From NCBI GenBank assembly GCA_028277405.1, contig JANQGH010000098.1:223922-287921 (forward strand): a stretch of 64,000 nt of DNA. The letters are read 5' to 3'. The DNA is from Alphaproteobacteria bacterium. Lineage in GTDB: Bacteria > Pseudomonadota > Alphaproteobacteria > DSM-16000 > Inquilinaceae. Below, piece after piece: positions 35,709-45,620 of the stretch. Below the pieces are notes generated by a model, which was given only the letters and a program-made list of their open reading frames with translations, was not told the DNA's origin and ran no database searches. The stretch's first letter is position 1; every line of letters begins with the position of its first letter. Position numbers and translations under genes: made by a program.

Positions 35709-36995
35709 ATGACACTTCATACCAAGACAAAGCTGGCCAAGACAAAACTAGCCGCCGTCGTCATCGGTGCCTGCGTGATCGGTGCTGGCCAGGCGGGCGC
35801 GCAGGACGACCCGGTGTCCCTCCGCTTCGCGGTCTGGACTGGCAACCAGGCCCATCTCGATCTTTTCAACGGCATCGCCGCGGACTACATGGCGGCCAAT
35901 CCGACTGTCGGCGAGATCACCTTCGAAACGCTGCCGTTCGACGGCTACACCACCGCGCTGACCACGCAGATTGCCGGCGGCAACGCGCCCGATCTGGCCT
36001 GGATCTTCGAAAGCACGGCGCCCGATTTCGTCGCCTCCGGCGCTCTGGAGCCGTTGACCGATACGCTGCGCGCGGTCGATAGCTACGATTATGACGATCT
36101 GCTGCCCAGCCCGCTGGCCCTGTGGCAAGCCGATGGTCAGCTCTATGCCTATCCGTTCTCGACCTCCGCGTTCGGGGTGTTCGTGAACAACGACCTGATC
36201 CGGCAAGCGGGACGGCAGACGCCGGCGGAGCTGATCGCGGCCGGCGATTGGACCTGGCAAAACGCCATCGACATCGCCTCGGCCGTGCATGCGCAAACCG
36301 CTGCCGACGGCTTGGTCGTGCGCGATTTCGACTATCGGCTGTGGGACAATCTGGCGACGATCTGGAACGGCTGGGGTGCCGCGCCGTGGAGTGCCGACGG
36401 CCAGACCTGCGGCTTTGACAGCCCGGAGATGGTCGCGGTCATGACCTTTATCCACGACGCCATTTTCGAGCAAGAGGCCATGCCCGGACCCGGAAGTTCA
36501 GCCGACTTCTTTGCCGGCGACGCCGCCATGACCATCACCCAGATCAGCCGCGCCTCGCTGCTGCCGGAGGATGGCTTCGAATGGGACCTGGTGCCGTTGC
36601 CCGACGGGCCGGCCGGCAGCTACGCGGTCCTGGGTCAGGCCGGCATCGGCGCGTTCAACGGCGGCGACAACGTTGCTGAGGCGGTCGACTTTCTGGCGTT
36701 CATGACCAATCCGCAGAACTCCGCCCAACTTGCCCGGTTCTTCCCGCCGCCACGCGAAAGCCTGCTGAATGCCGAGACGCTGGGCCAGACCAATCCGCTG
36801 CTGTCGCCGGAACAGATCGAAGCGGTCGTCATCGAGGGCATCGCCACGGGCGTGGTGAAACCCAGCCATACCGGCAACGCCCAAATCGCCCAGAGGGTCC
36901 GGGCCGAACTAGACGCGCTGTGGCGCCCGGACGCTGATGTGGAGGCCGTGATGGCCGATGTCTGCACCGGCATCCGGCCGCTGCTCGCGCGCTGA
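35709..36995 (+). CDS. ABC importer substrate-binding protein, carbohydrate type (family 1)
   Basis: 428 aa with GGGAGAGAG before ATG. The signal peptide (AAVVIGACVIGAGQAGA, cleavage near AGA-QDD) sends it to the periplasm. The segment KTKLAKTKLA near its start comes from a small in-frame duplication. The family 1 pattern is clear: FETLPFDGYTTALTTQIAGGNAPDLAW and YPFSTSAFGVFVNNDLI. It captures a sugar or derivative for the two permeases that follow. The set has no ATPase of its own. Confidence 0.92.
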   Translation: MTLHTKTKLAKTKLAAVVIGACVIGAGQAGAQDDPVSLRFAVWTGNQAHLDLFNGIAADYMAANPTVGEITFETLPFDGYTTALTTQIAGGNAPDLAWIFESTAPDFVASGALEPLTDTLRAVDSYDYDDLLPSPLALWQADGQLYAYPFSTSAFGVFVNNDLIRQAGRQTPAELIAAGDWTWQNAIDIASAVHAQTAADGLVVRDFDYRLWDNLATIWNGWGAAPWSADGQTCGFDSPEMVAVMTFIHDAIFEQEAMPGPGSSADFFAGDAAMTITQISRASLLPEDGFEWDLVPLPDGPAGSYAVLGQAGIGAFNGGDNVAEAVDFLAFMTNPQNSAQLARFFPPPRESLLNAETLGQTNPLLSPEQIEAVVIEGIATGVVKPSHTGNAQIAQRVRAELDALWRPDADVEAVMADVCTGIRPLLAR

Positions 36996-37003
36996 AATCG
37001 CCC

Positions 37004-37930
37004 GTGATCCAGACCCCGTCCATAACCGGCGCGGCGCGCAAACGGCCCTATTGGACCGTCAAGCGCCGCGACCGGTTGGCCGGGTATCTGTTCATCACGC
37101 CCCAGTTCGCCGGCATCGTCGTTTTCGTTCTGGTGCCGCTGGTCTTGGTATTTTGGTACAGCCTGCATGAATGGAACGTCCTGGCCGGCAGCTTCACGTT
37201 CGTCGGCCCGGGCAACTATCAGCAACTGCTGGACGACCCGACCTTGCCCGGCGTACTGGCCGCGACGGCGATCTTTTCGATCGGCCTGGTCATCCTCAAC
37301 CTCAGCCTGGCGATGCTTCTGGCCGTGCTGCTGAATCAGAAACTGCGGGGCATTACCGCGTTCCGCACGCTGTTCTTTTCGCCTGTGGTTGTGTCGCTGG
37401 TCGCCTGGACGATCGTCTGGGGCTTCCTGTTGCAAAATGACGGCGGCATCAACGGTGTCTTGGCACAGATCGGGATTGAGGGGCCGAACTGGCTGCGCGG
37501 CGAGACGACGGCAATGCTGTCGGTCATCGTTGTTCAGGTGTTCAAGAATGTCGGGCTCAACATGGTGCTGTTCTTGGCGGCGCTGCAAGGCGTGCCGCGT
37601 GACCTCTACGATGCCGCCTGGGTTGACGGCGCCGGCCCTTGGACCCGGTTTCGGCGCATCACCGTGCCGCTGATCAGCCCGACCATCATACTGGCTTCGA
37701 TCATCACCGTGGTCGGCTCGTTGCAGGTCTTTGCCCAGATTGCCGTCCTGACCCAAGGCGGGCCCGGCATTTCGACCACCGTTCTGGTCTACTACCTCTA
37801 TCAATACGCCTTTCAGTTCCACTATTTCGGCTATGGCTCGACGCTTGGGGTACTGCTGTTCGTCATCGTCGCGATCCTGACTTACATCCAGTGGCGCATG
37901 CGACGGCGGTGGGTGTTCTATGAACAATAG
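37004..37930 (+). CDS. ABC sugar importer permease (UgpA/MalF-like)
   Basis: 308 aa from GTG 37004, 8 nt after the binding-protein stop; no clear ribosome site. Six hydrophobic helices are visible, and the coupling EAA-like loop reads YDAAWVDGAGPWTRFRRITVPLISP. It forms half of the inner-membrane channel with the next gene, which it overlaps by 11 nt. Length is normal for the family. Confidence 0.92.
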   Translation: MIQTPSITGAARKRPYWTVKRRDRLAGYLFITPQFAGIVVFVLVPLVLVFWYSLHEWNVLAGSFTFVGPGNYQQLLDDPTLPGVLAATAIFSIGLVILNLSLAMLLAVLLNQKLRGITAFRTLFFSPVVVSLVAWTIVWGFLLQNDGGINGVLAQIGIEGPNWLRGETTAMLSVIVVQVFKNVGLNMVLFLAALQGVPRDLYDAAWVDGAGPWTRFRRITVPLISPTIILASIITVVGSLQVFAQIAVLTQGGPGISTTVLVYYLYQYAFQFHYFGYGSTLGVLLFVIVAILTYIQWRMRRRWVFYEQ

Positions 37931-38762
37931 GCTGTCACCCGGTGCCCGCACCGCGCTTTACGGCTTGATGTGCGTGCTGGCCATCCCGTTCGTGTTTCCA
38001 ACCTGGTGGATGGTCACGTCGTCGCTGAAGCCGGTATCGGAAATCTTCGCTTTCCCGCCGGAACTAATCCCGCGCGGGCTGGATTGGACCGCCTATCGCG
38101 ACGTGTTCGAACTGCAGCCCTTTGCCCGGCAGTATTTCAACAGCCTGTACATCTCGGCAATCGTCACCGTCGGCACGATGACAGTAGCGTCGCTCGCGGG
38201 ATACGCGTTCGCGCGCATCCGCTTCCCCGGCCAGAACGCCCTATTCATGGTGGTCATGGTCGGGCTGCTGATCCCGGCGGAGGTGACCATCGTGCCGCTG
38301 TTTCGAATGTTCCTGATGGTCGACCTGATCAACACGCACTGGCCGCTCATCCTGATCCCGATGCTGGGCCCGCCAAGCGTGCTGGCGACCTTCATCATGC
38401 GCCAGTTCTTCATAAGCCTGCCGGTCGAACTGGAAGAGGCAGCCCGGATCGACGGTCTTGGCTGGTTGGCCATCTTTTGGCATGTCGGCTTGCCGCTCGC
38501 CCGGCCGGCCCTTGGTGCTGTCGCGATTTTCACCTTCCTGCACAGCTGGAACCTGTATCTGGAGCCGATCGTGTTTCTGTCATCGCCGGCCAACTTCACC
38601 TTGCCGCAGGCCTTGACCCAATTCGTCGACGCCTATGGCGGGCCGATGTGGAATGTCCAGTTGGCCGCCGCGTCGCTGACGGCCTTGCCGGTGCTGATCG
38701 TGTTCGTTATCGCCCAGCGGCAGTTCATCGAAGGTCTGGCCCATGCCGGGCTGAAGGGTTGA
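37920..38762 (+). CDS. ABC sugar importer permease (UgpE/MalG-like)
   Basis: 280 aa from ATG 37920, overlapping the preceding permease gene. Six helices; EAA loop ELEEAARIDGLGWLAIFWHVGLPLARP. The C-terminal QRQFIEGLAHAGLKG matches the usual MalG-type ending (RxFxxGLxxGAVKG). Together with the preceding permease it makes the channel. No ATPase gene follows; the ATPase at 42201-43319 is the likely partner. Confidence 0.93.
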   Translation: MNNRLSPGARTALYGLMCVLAIPFVFPTWWMVTSSLKPVSEIFAFPPELIPRGLDWTAYRDVFELQPFARQYFNSLYISAIVTVGTMTVASLAGYAFARIRFPGQNALFMVVMVGLLIPAEVTIVPLFRMFLMVDLINTHWPLILIPMLGPPSVLATFIMRQFFISLPVELEEAARIDGLGWLAIFWHVGLPLARPALGAVAIFTFLHSWNLYLEPIVFLSSPANFTLPQALTQFVDAYGGPMWNVQLAAASLTALPVLIVFVIAQRQFIEGLAHAGLKG

Positions 38763-39073
38763 CCGCCTGGTCACACGGGCCTTGTCGATCGAGCTTCACA
38801 CGCCACAGTTCGGATCCGGCAAGTTTGTCGAAGTATGCTCTATCGCGGCGACCTGCCGTGGGGCGACGTCGAGGTGAGGCTCTCAGCGTCTTCTGAGTAC
38901 CAAAACGACAACGGTCATTCCGCGAAGTGATTCGGTGCCTGAGGGGCCCGGGCGCCATAGTGACGATTCCAGTGATCGGACCGCAACGGCATTCGTTCTG
39001 CCGGTGCCGCCGACGGGAAGATACCGCTGTCGCAGCTCCGGCGCACACCATGACATTGTTCAGGGAGAAAAAG
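38763..39073. other. Intergenic region between two ABC importer gene sets
   Basis: About 310 nt. No convincing gene or riboswitch fold seen. The only clear signal is the ribosome site AGGGAGAAAAAG just before ATG 39074. Confidence 0.5.
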
Positions 39074-40330
39074 ATGACATTCGCGAAAGTGGTTTCTGCG
39101 ACGCTGCTTGCCGTTGGCACTGCGGCAGGCTTGGCTGCGCCCGCCATTGCCGATGACCAGATCAGCTTCCTCGTGGTCGACTATGATGCGCCGGGCATGG
39201 GCGACTGGTGGCAATTGGTGGTCGAAAACTACGAGAGCGAGACAGGCGTCGACGTGGACCCGCGCAATACGCCGGCCGCCAGTTACTATGAGCGGCTCTT
39301 GCTGGAAGCAGCCAGCGGCACCGGCGCCGATGTGCTCACCGTCAATCCGAACAATCTGGGCGAACTGCTCGCCGCCGAGCAGCTTCTGCCGCTTGACCAG
39401 TGGATCGAGCGCGACGGCGTGGCCGATCTTCTCGTGGAGGGCGCGACCGACAGCCTCACGGTTGACGGCACGACATATGCGATCCCGATTACCGGGCGGA
39501 CGCTGCAACTGATCTACAATGAGTGTCTGTTCGAGGAATCGGGTGTCGAGGCGCCGCCAACAACGCCGGAGGAATTCCTCGAGCTGGCACAGCAATTGAC
39601 GGTGACGGAAGGCTCGGGCCGGGTGACGCGCTATGGCGCCAATATGGTCAATGCCAATGAAGACCCGACCTACGAGATGCTCTTGATGTGGTCGATCGCC
39701 CATGGCGGCAGCTTCTCCGACGGCGAGGGCAACTTCACCGTCGACAGCCAGCCGGTGATCGACGGGCTCAACTTCATGAAGGCGGTCTACGATTCAGGCG
39801 CTATCCCCCAAGGGATGGCCGAGGCCGACCTGCGTGCCTTGTTTGCGACCGGCGGCTCGGCGATGACCATCGACGGCCAGTGGCAGTTTCCCTTCATCGA
39901 AGCCAACAATGCCGAAAACTACGACTGTTACAAATCGGCCGGCCATCCATGGGACGGGTCGGCCACGGGCGGGGTGAACATGGCGCTGGCGGTGAACGCG
40001 GCCAGCGAAAACCCCGAGGCGGCGTGGAACTTCATCAAGATGGCCGTCGGCGCCCAGATGCAGTCTGAATTCGGCAATCACAGCCCGTACATCCCCTACG
40101 GCGTCGGTGCGATGACCGAAGCGCAGATGGCCGAGCGGCCGTTCCTGCGGCCATGGCTGGACAGCATCGGCAGTGCTCACCCGATTTTCATCCCTCTCCA
40201 TGAGGATGACTTCAACCAGACCTGGCCGATCATCGTCGACGCGATCCTTTTGACCCTGCGTGACGATGTGCCGGCTGAACAATCGCTTGCCGAAGCCCAG
40301 CAGCGTCTGGTGGAGTGCTGCGCGAACTGA
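39074..40330 (+). CDS. ABC importer substrate-binding protein, family 1 (second system)
   Basis: 418 aa from ATG 39074 (AGGGAGAAAAAG upstream); the open frame continues 49 codons further without a start signal. Signal peptide: VVSATLLAVGTAAGLAAPAIA, cleavage before DDQ. The mature part has the family 1 features PAASYYERLLLEAASGTGADVLTVN and YAIPITGRTLQLIYNE. Near the C-terminus it ends in CC. It collects a carbohydrate-like ligand for the permeases and ATPase that follow. A stable hairpin follows its stop. Confidence 0.92.
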   Translation: MTFAKVVSATLLAVGTAAGLAAPAIADDQISFLVVDYDAPGMGDWWQLVVENYESETGVDVDPRNTPAASYYERLLLEAASGTGADVLTVNPNNLGELLAAEQLLPLDQWIERDGVADLLVEGATDSLTVDGTTYAIPITGRTLQLIYNECLFEESGVEAPPTTPEEFLELAQQLTVTEGSGRVTRYGANMVNANEDPTYEMLLMWSIAHGGSFSDGEGNFTVDSQPVIDGLNFMKAVYDSGAIPQGMAEADLRALFATGGSAMTIDGQWQFPFIEANNAENYDCYKSAGHPWDGSATGGVNMALAVNAASENPEAAWNFIKMAVGAQMQSEFGNHSPYIPYGVGAMTEAQMAERPFLRPWLDSIGSAHPIFIPLHEDDFNQTWPIIVDAILLTLRDDVPAEQSLAEAQQRLVECCAN

Positions 40331-40343
40331 TCCTTGACTGGAC

Positions 40344-40373
40344 GCGGGCCTTTCCAAACGGGGAAGGGCCCGC
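40344..40373 (+). terminator. Stem-loop between binding-protein and permease genes
   Basis: GCGGGCCTTTCC, loop AAACG, then GGGAAGGGCCCGC: a 12-bp stem with one G-T pair, 13 nt past the stop. Without a T-run it is more likely a partial terminator or RNA-stabilising hairpin that keeps the binding protein more abundant than the permeases. Confidence 0.6.
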
Positions 40374-40390
40374 CAAGAACGCAACGGCCA

Positions 40391-41359
40391 ATGACGCCTG
40401 AAACAGACGCTATGGCCAAAGCCGACGCCCGGTCCGGACAGCGCCAGACATTCCGACGGTCAGTGCACCGCAACCTGACCGAAGGTGGCGGTTTCATTTT
40501 CCTGATGCTGTTGCCGGCCCTGCTGGTGGTTGGCGCGGTGATCGGCGTGCCGATGCTGCGCGCGCTCGAAATGAGCTTCAACAGCATCGATTTTCGCCGC
40601 CCGGCGATGGCGGGCACCTACGGCTTTCACAACTATGTCCGCCTTTTTGAGGATCCCGACAGTTGGTCTGCCGTCATACTCTCGGCGATCTACATGTTCG
40701 GCACGGTCGTCGGTTCGGTAGCGCTGGCGCTGTCGGCCGCGCTGTTGACCCGGCGTATTGTCCGGTTCCGCGCATTCTGGCGCGTCACCTTTCTGCTGCC
40801 CTGGACGGTCCCGGCCGTTGTTGCCGCGCTGGTCTGGGGTGTGATGTATGACGGCAATTTCGGCATCATCAACCGGCTTCTCGACCATGTTCCCTTCGTC
40901 ACCGGCGCCAACTGGCTGATCAACCGGGAAACCGCCTTTCCGGCCCTGATCGTCGCTCAAGTCTGGAACGAGTTTCCTGTTGCCTTCATCTTCATTCTGG
41001 CCGGCTTGCACGCCATTCCCGAAGAACTCTATGAGGCCGCACGGATCGACCGTGCGCGCGCCTTTCAGCAGTTTTGGCACATTACGCTGCCGCAACTGCG
41101 CTTCATCCTCGCCGTCGTCGTCGTCCTTTTGATGATCATGGGGTTCAAATCGTTTCCCATCATCTACATCCTGACCGGTGGCGGCCCGGCCGGAGCCACC
41201 GAAACGCTCACGGTTCTGACCTACAACACCGCCTTCCGCGGGCTTGATTTCAGCTATGCCGCCACGCTCGGCATTCTGGCAGTGATCGTCTCGATCATTC
41301 TGGTTCTGGGCTACCTGCGGCTGGTCGCCCGTCTCCAGGACGAAAGGGGCGGTCAATGA
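40391..41359 (+). CDS. ABC sugar importer permease 1 (second system)
   Basis: 322 aa from ATG 40391; ATG 40412 is an alternative and neither has a strong ribosome site. Six helices and an EAA loop YEAARIDRARAFQQFWHITLPQL. Pairs with the next gene, whose ATG overlaps this stop as ATGA. Confidence 0.9.
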   Translation: MTPETDAMAKADARSGQRQTFRRSVHRNLTEGGGFIFLMLLPALLVVGAVIGVPMLRALEMSFNSIDFRRPAMAGTYGFHNYVRLFEDPDSWSAVILSAIYMFGTVVGSVALALSAALLTRRIVRFRAFWRVTFLLPWTVPAVVAALVWGVMYDGNFGIINRLLDHVPFVTGANWLINRETAFPALIVAQVWNEFPVAFIFILAGLHAIPEELYEAARIDRARAFQQFWHITLPQLRFILAVVVVLLMIMGFKSFPIIYILTGGGPAGATETLTVLTYNTAFRGLDFSYAATLGILAVIVSIILVLGYLRLVARLQDERGGQ

Positions 41360-42198
41360 GCTGGTCGCCTGGATGGGTGCGCGGACACTGGACAGCCCTG
41401 TTTCGGACGGTCGCGTTGTGCCTGCTCGGCATGGCGGTCCTGTTCCCGATCTACTGGATGCTGGTCATCGCCATCACGCCCACCGGTTTCAGCCGCTCGT
41501 TGCCGAGCATCTTTCCGCAGACCGTGACGTGGCAGAATTTCACGTCGCTGTTCGCCGACCGGCCGATGGCGCGATGGCTGGTCAACTCCATCGTGGTTGC
41601 CACGCTCGCCTCCTTCCTGTCGCTGGTCTTCGGAACGTCATGCGGTTATGTGCTGAGCAAGCTGAAGTTCCGTGGCGCCGGGCTGATCATGATCGGCGTG
41701 CTGGTCACCCAGATGATGCCGGGGACGAGCATCATCGTGCCGCTTTACATCCTGTTCCGCGACGTGGGCTTGCTTGACACGATGTCGGGCATGGTCGTCG
41801 GTCATATCTCGCTGGTGATCCCAATTGCCATCTGGATGAGCAAGGGTTTTTTCGACCGCGTTCCGCCGGACCTTGAAGCCTCGGCGCGCATTGACGGCTG
41901 TACCCGGCTCGGTGCCTATTTTCATGTGTCGCTTCCGCTGGCGCTCCCCGGCCTCGCCGCGATCTTCATCTATGGCTTTGTGACAAGCTGGCACGACTTC
42001 CTGTTCGCCCATTCGCTGGTGCATTCCCAGCAACTCTGGACGGCGGCCAACGGCATTACGTCGTTCCGCGGGCAGTATTTCACGCTGCATGAACTGCAGA
42101 TGGCGGCGGCGCTGGTTTTCGCGCTGCCGGTCATCATCGTCTTTGTCGTGATGCAGCGCTGGATTGTTTCCGGCGCGATGACGGGAAGCGTTCGCTAG
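41356..42198 (+). CDS. ABC sugar importer permease 2 (second system)
   Basis: 280 aa. Six helices; EAA loop DLEASARIDGCTRLGAYFHVSLPLALPG; the C-terminus QRWIVSGAMTGSVR fits the MalG group. It is coupled to the preceding permease by a 4-nt overlap and followed after 2 nt by the ATPase gene. Confidence 0.92.
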   Translation: MSWSPGWVRGHWTALFRTVALCLLGMAVLFPIYWMLVIAITPTGFSRSLPSIFPQTVTWQNFTSLFADRPMARWLVNSIVVATLASFLSLVFGTSCGYVLSKLKFRGAGLIMIGVLVTQMMPGTSIIVPLYILFRDVGLLDTMSGMVVGHISLVIPIAIWMSKGFFDRVPPDLEASARIDGCTRLGAYFHVSLPLALPGLAAIFIYGFVTSWHDFLFAHSLVHSQQLWTAANGITSFRGQYFTLHELQMAAALVFALPVIIVFVVMQRWIVSGAMTGSVR

Positions 42199-42200
42199 CC

Positions 42201-43319
42201 ATGAGCGACCCGCTGGCAAAAGCCTCGAGCGATGCGCTGGGCGTGCAGTTCAGCGATGTATCGAAACGCTATGACCGACACATGGTGCTGCGCGACATCA
42301 ATATCGACATTGGCGATCGCGAACTGATTGTATTTGTCGGCCCGTCGGGCTGTGGCAAGTCGACCCTTCTGCGCATGCTGGCGGGCCTTGAAGAGACCAC
42401 TTCCGGCACGATCCGGATCAAGGGCAAACCGGTCAACGACGATCCGCCGCGCGAGCGCGACATCGCGATGGTCTTCCAGTCCTATGCGCTTTATCCGCAC
42501 ATGACCGTTGGCCAGAACATCGCTTTTCCACTGCGCATGGTCGGCGAAGGGCGGGAGCAACAGCGCGCCAAGGTCGAGAACACGGCGCGTCTGCTCGGCC
42601 TGACGGATTATCTCGATCGCTATCCGCGGCATCTTTCGGGCGGTCAGCGCCAACGGGTCGCCATGGGTCGGGCGATCGTTCGTGATCCGGCAGTATTTCT
42701 GTTCGATGAACCGCTTTCCAACCTGGATGCCGCTCTGCGCGTGCAGATGCGTGAGGAGATCCTTGCGCTGCACCGGCAAATCCCCGCGACCATGATCTAT
42801 GTCACCCACGATCAGGTGGAAGCGATGACGCTTGCCGACCGTATCGTTGTTCTAAGCGATGGAGAGGTTCAGCAGATCGGGACGCCACACGAGATCTACA
42901 ACACGCCGCAATCCCGCTTCGTCGCTGAGTTCGTCGGCTCGCCGAAGATCAACATCCTGCCGGCCAAGGCGGAGGCAAGGGGCCGCCATTCAACCCGTGT
43001 CACGCTGTCTCCGGACTGCGTCTTTGATGCCGATTTCGACCTGCCGGACGGAAGCGGGTTGATTGATGTCGGCGTCAGACCCGAGGCCTTGACGACAGGT
43101 GAAGGTGCGCTGCGGCTGAGCGGTACGGTCAGCCACGGCGAATATCTTGGCGCGACCAAATATGTCTATGCCGATGTCTCGCTGCTTGCGGACAGCAAAC
43201 CCTGTCGGCTCGTTGTCGCGGTACCGCCGGAGGCGGCCGTTCAAACCGGGCAGGCCGTGACGATTGGATTCGATCCGGCACAGTGCCATTTCTTCGCGGC
43301 CGATGGATCACGCCTCTAA
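42201..43319 (+). CDS. ABC sugar importer ATPase (UgpC/MsmK/MalK-like)
   Basis: 372 aa. Walker A GPSGCGKST near residues 48-56, Q-loop MVFQSYALYPHMT, signature LSGGQRQR, Walker B VFLFDEPLSNLD and switch His in YVTHDQVEAM are all intact. The C-terminal 130 residues form the TOBE/MalK-type regulatory domain. It powers the second importer and, since the importer at 35.7-38.8 kb has no ATPase, probably that one too; MsmK-type ATPases are known to be shared. Confidence 0.94.
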   Translation: MSDPLAKASSDALGVQFSDVSKRYDRHMVLRDINIDIGDRELIVFVGPSGCGKSTLLRMLAGLEETTSGTIRIKGKPVNDDPPRERDIAMVFQSYALYPHMTVGQNIAFPLRMVGEGREQQRAKVENTARLLGLTDYLDRYPRHLSGGQRQRVAMGRAIVRDPAVFLFDEPLSNLDAALRVQMREEILALHRQIPATMIYVTHDQVEAMTLADRIVVLSDGEVQQIGTPHEIYNTPQSRFVAEFVGSPKINILPAKAEARGRHSTRVTLSPDCVFDADFDLPDGSGLIDVGVRPEALTTGEGALRLSGTVSHGEYLGATKYVYADVSLLADSKPCRLVVAVPPEAAVQTGQAVTIGFDPAQCHFFAADGSRL

Positions 43320-43381
43320 AGGCGGGTCGCATCGGGCCTCGTCATCAAGTGAGATCGTGGCGCTGGCCCGAAGTTGCGCGG

Positions 43382-44572
43382 TCAGCCGAAGCCCACGCTT
43401 TCGCGCGGGGCTTCTGGCTCGATCCGTGCCCAAAGGCTCGACGCACGCATGGTGTCCGACAATCTCGCGCCAAGCCCGGGGCCGGCAGGAAGCGGCATAA
43501 GGCCATCGCGCACCTGCGGCTCGAGCGGATTGTCGATGACGGGCTCGAAACCAGGCTCCTTGTCGAAGTCCGGAAAGCATTCGAGCACCATGAAGTTGGG
43601 AATGCAGGCGCTGAGTTGGGCGGATATGACGGTCGCCAGGGCGCTGCCGTAATTGTGCGGGGCGACGCGCGCATTGTAGATTTCGGCAAGCGCGGCGATC
43701 TTGCGCCCCTCCAGCAGTCCGCCGGTATTGCAGATGTCTGGCTGAACAATACTTACCGCACCGCTTTCCAGAATGGGATGGATGCCGTATCGCGTGTAAT
43801 GACGTTCGCCGGCCGCCAGCGGGATGGAGGTTTTGCGGCTGATCAGTTCCAGCGCGCGGGGCAGTCCGGGATCGACGGGCTCTTCGACAAACGTGATGTT
43901 GAGCGGTTCTATCCGGCGTAGGATGCGGGCTAGCTGATCCGATGTCAGGCCGCCGCCGAAGTCGAGCAGGATGTCGATCCGGTCTCCCACGCGTTCGCGG
44001 ATTTTGGCGATCCGGTCATAAACACGCGCATCAATATCGTCGGCGGCACGCCTGCGTGACGGATGCCGGATGACCGTATCGGGGTCGTGTTCACCAAGCG
44101 GGTAGTATTTCAGACCGCGATAGCCACGCGCCACGGTTGCCTCGGCAGCGGCGGCATAATCGTCGTCGGTCCTGCACGTGTTCCACCAGCCGTTCGCATA
44201 GACGGGCAACTGGTCCGTAACGGCGCCGCCGAAAAGCTCGTAGACCGGAACGCCGAGCGCTTTGCCCTTGATGTCCCACAAGGCGTGTTCGATGCCGCTC
44301 AGCCCGGCCATCGCAATGGCGCTGCCGCCCTTGGTCCAAAAGCTCACATCATAGATTGTGTTCCAGATCAGTTCGATCCGCGACGGGTCCTTGCCGATGA
44401 CGAAGCGGGTCAGCATTTCCTCGGCCATGGCGGCGGCGGCCTGCGTTCCGGCTCCGTAGGCGATGCCCACCTCGCCGATGCCGGAAATACCCGCATCGGT
44501 CTCGATCTCCAAGATCACCGCGCGCCTGTATCCCGTCTGTGCGACGTATATGTTGGCAGCAGTGATCAGCAA
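43382..44572 (-). CDS. Enolase-superfamily mandelate racemase/muconate-lactonizing-type enzyme
   Basis: 396 aa from a TTG start (MLITAANIYV, GAGG upstream), which gives the normal N-terminus of the family. Capping domain first, then the barrel: LKYYP on the second strand, metal ligands in LLDFGGGL, FVEEPV and AGERHYTR, and the catalytic His in VAPHNYGS. This pattern fits sugar-acid dehydratases such as the galactonate dehydratase group. It probably dehydrates a sugar acid derived from the substrate of the neighbouring importers. It converges with the ATPase gene and lies after a LysR gene on the same strand. Confidence 0.88.
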   Translation of the reverse strand: MLITAANIYVAQTGYRRAVILEIETDAGISGIGEVGIAYGAGTQAAAAMAEEMLTRFVIGKDPSRIELIWNTIYDVSFWTKGGSAIAMAGLSGIEHALWDIKGKALGVPVYELFGGAVTDQLPVYANGWWNTCRTDDDYAAAAEATVARGYRGLKYYPLGEHDPDTVIRHPSRRRAADDIDARVYDRIAKIRERVGDRIDILLDFGGGLTSDQLARILRRIEPLNITFVEEPVDPGLPRALELISRKTSIPLAAGERHYTRYGIHPILESGAVSIVQPDICNTGGLLEGRKIAALAEIYNARVAPHNYGSALATVISAQLSACIPNFMVLECFPDFDKEPGFEPVIDNPLEPQVRDGLMPLPAGPGLGARLSDTMRASSLWARIEPEAPRESVGFG

Positions 44573-44702
44573 GGGGCGTATTCCTCAAAGGCGGCGGGGC
44601 GGCAGGGTCGATGGGGTTCATCTTGATTGGTCGCCGGCTTTTGGCAATTGAATTTGTCTCCGCCGCTCACCCCTGTTTGGAATAAACAGAACGCCAAAAC
44701 GA

Positions 44703-45620
44703 TCACAACATCAGGTCCAGTTCGCGTTCCTCTTGACGCATCTGTTCGATGAGCCAATGACGCACATCCTGAACAACCGGGCGCATCGGCCGCTGGCTTG
44801 ACGGGACGAAGTGATAGTTGCGATCGGTCGCCATGACCGCATCGCTTGCTTTCATAAGAAGGCCGTCCAGGATCAGACGCGAGGCGACCGACGTCCAGGC
44901 CAGCGCAATGCCCTGACCGCTCAGCGCCGCCTGAATGACGACGGAGTAGTCGGAAAAAGCGATCCTGTTGGCTTGTTGCGGCAATGACGTACCGGTGGCG
45001 GCGGCGAAATCGGGCCAGCCAAACCAATGCTCGCTCAGACTGATCAAGGTATGCGGCTGCAAAGGCTCTTCCAGCGAGCCGTGCCCCTCAAGATAGCCGG
45101 GCGTGGCAACCGCGACGATGCGTTCGGACGCGAAGCGGCCTTCAAGCTGTTGACTGGCATCGCCGGCCGCCACGCGCAGACCGAGGTCGCAATTGTGCAG
45201 CGGACCGCCGACCGCGCCCGGTATCAGCTGAAACTGCAGGTCGGTGTTCGGAAAGCGCTCGCGAAACGCGCCATAACGCGGCATCAGCCAATGGGTGGCC
45301 ATGCCTGATGAGATTGAGAGCATGACGACATGGCGGGTCCCGTCATGTGACTGGATTTCCTTGAGCGCTTCTTCGACCGCCATGAAGGCGCGCGTTGTCA
45401 CCCGGCTCAGACGTTCGCCGCCGGACGTCAGTTCCAACTTGGGCCCTGCCCGCACGAAAAGGGCCTGACCGATATGGCGTTCCAGCCTTGCGATCGCGTG
45501 GCTGACGGCTGGCTGCGTGATGTTCAGTTCAAGCGCGGCGCGCGAGAAACTGCCCAGCCGCGCCGCGGCTTCGAAAGTAAAAAGGGTAGAGGCCGAGGGC
45601 AGACGGCGCCGCAGTTGCAT
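44703..45620 (-). CDS. LysR-family regulator (GcvA-like)
   Basis: 305 aa. N-terminal HTH: FEAAARLGSFSRAALELNITQPAVSHAIARLE, preceded by the RRRLPSASTLFTF start seen in the GcvA subgroup. The effector domain follows from about residue 92. It is transcribed toward the dehydratase gene and away from the amine-type importer genes, so either may be its target. No strong ribosome site at its ATG. Confidence 0.9.
   Translation of the reverse strand: MQLRRRLPSASTLFTFEAAARLGSFSRAALELNITQPAVSHAIARLERHIGQALFVRAGPKLELTSGGERLSRVTTRAFMAVEEALKEIQSHDGTRHVVMLSISSGMATHWLMPRYGAFRERFPNTDLQFQLIPGAVGGPLHNCDLGLRVAAGDASQQLEGRFASERIVAVATPGYLEGHGSLEEPLQPHTLISLSEHWFGWPDFAAATGTSLPQQANRIAFSDYSVVIQAALSGQGIALAWTSVASRLILDGLLMKASDAVMATDRNYHFVPSSQRPMRPVVQDVRHWLIEQMRQEERELDLML

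Noticed and set aside
33945..35720. 591-codon minus-strand frame
   Set aside because: Antisense to a clear FAD oxidoreductase; composition biased to Arg/Asp/Gln, no motif.
36635..37951. 438-codon minus-strand frame
   Set aside because: Antisense to ABC permease genes with intact motifs.
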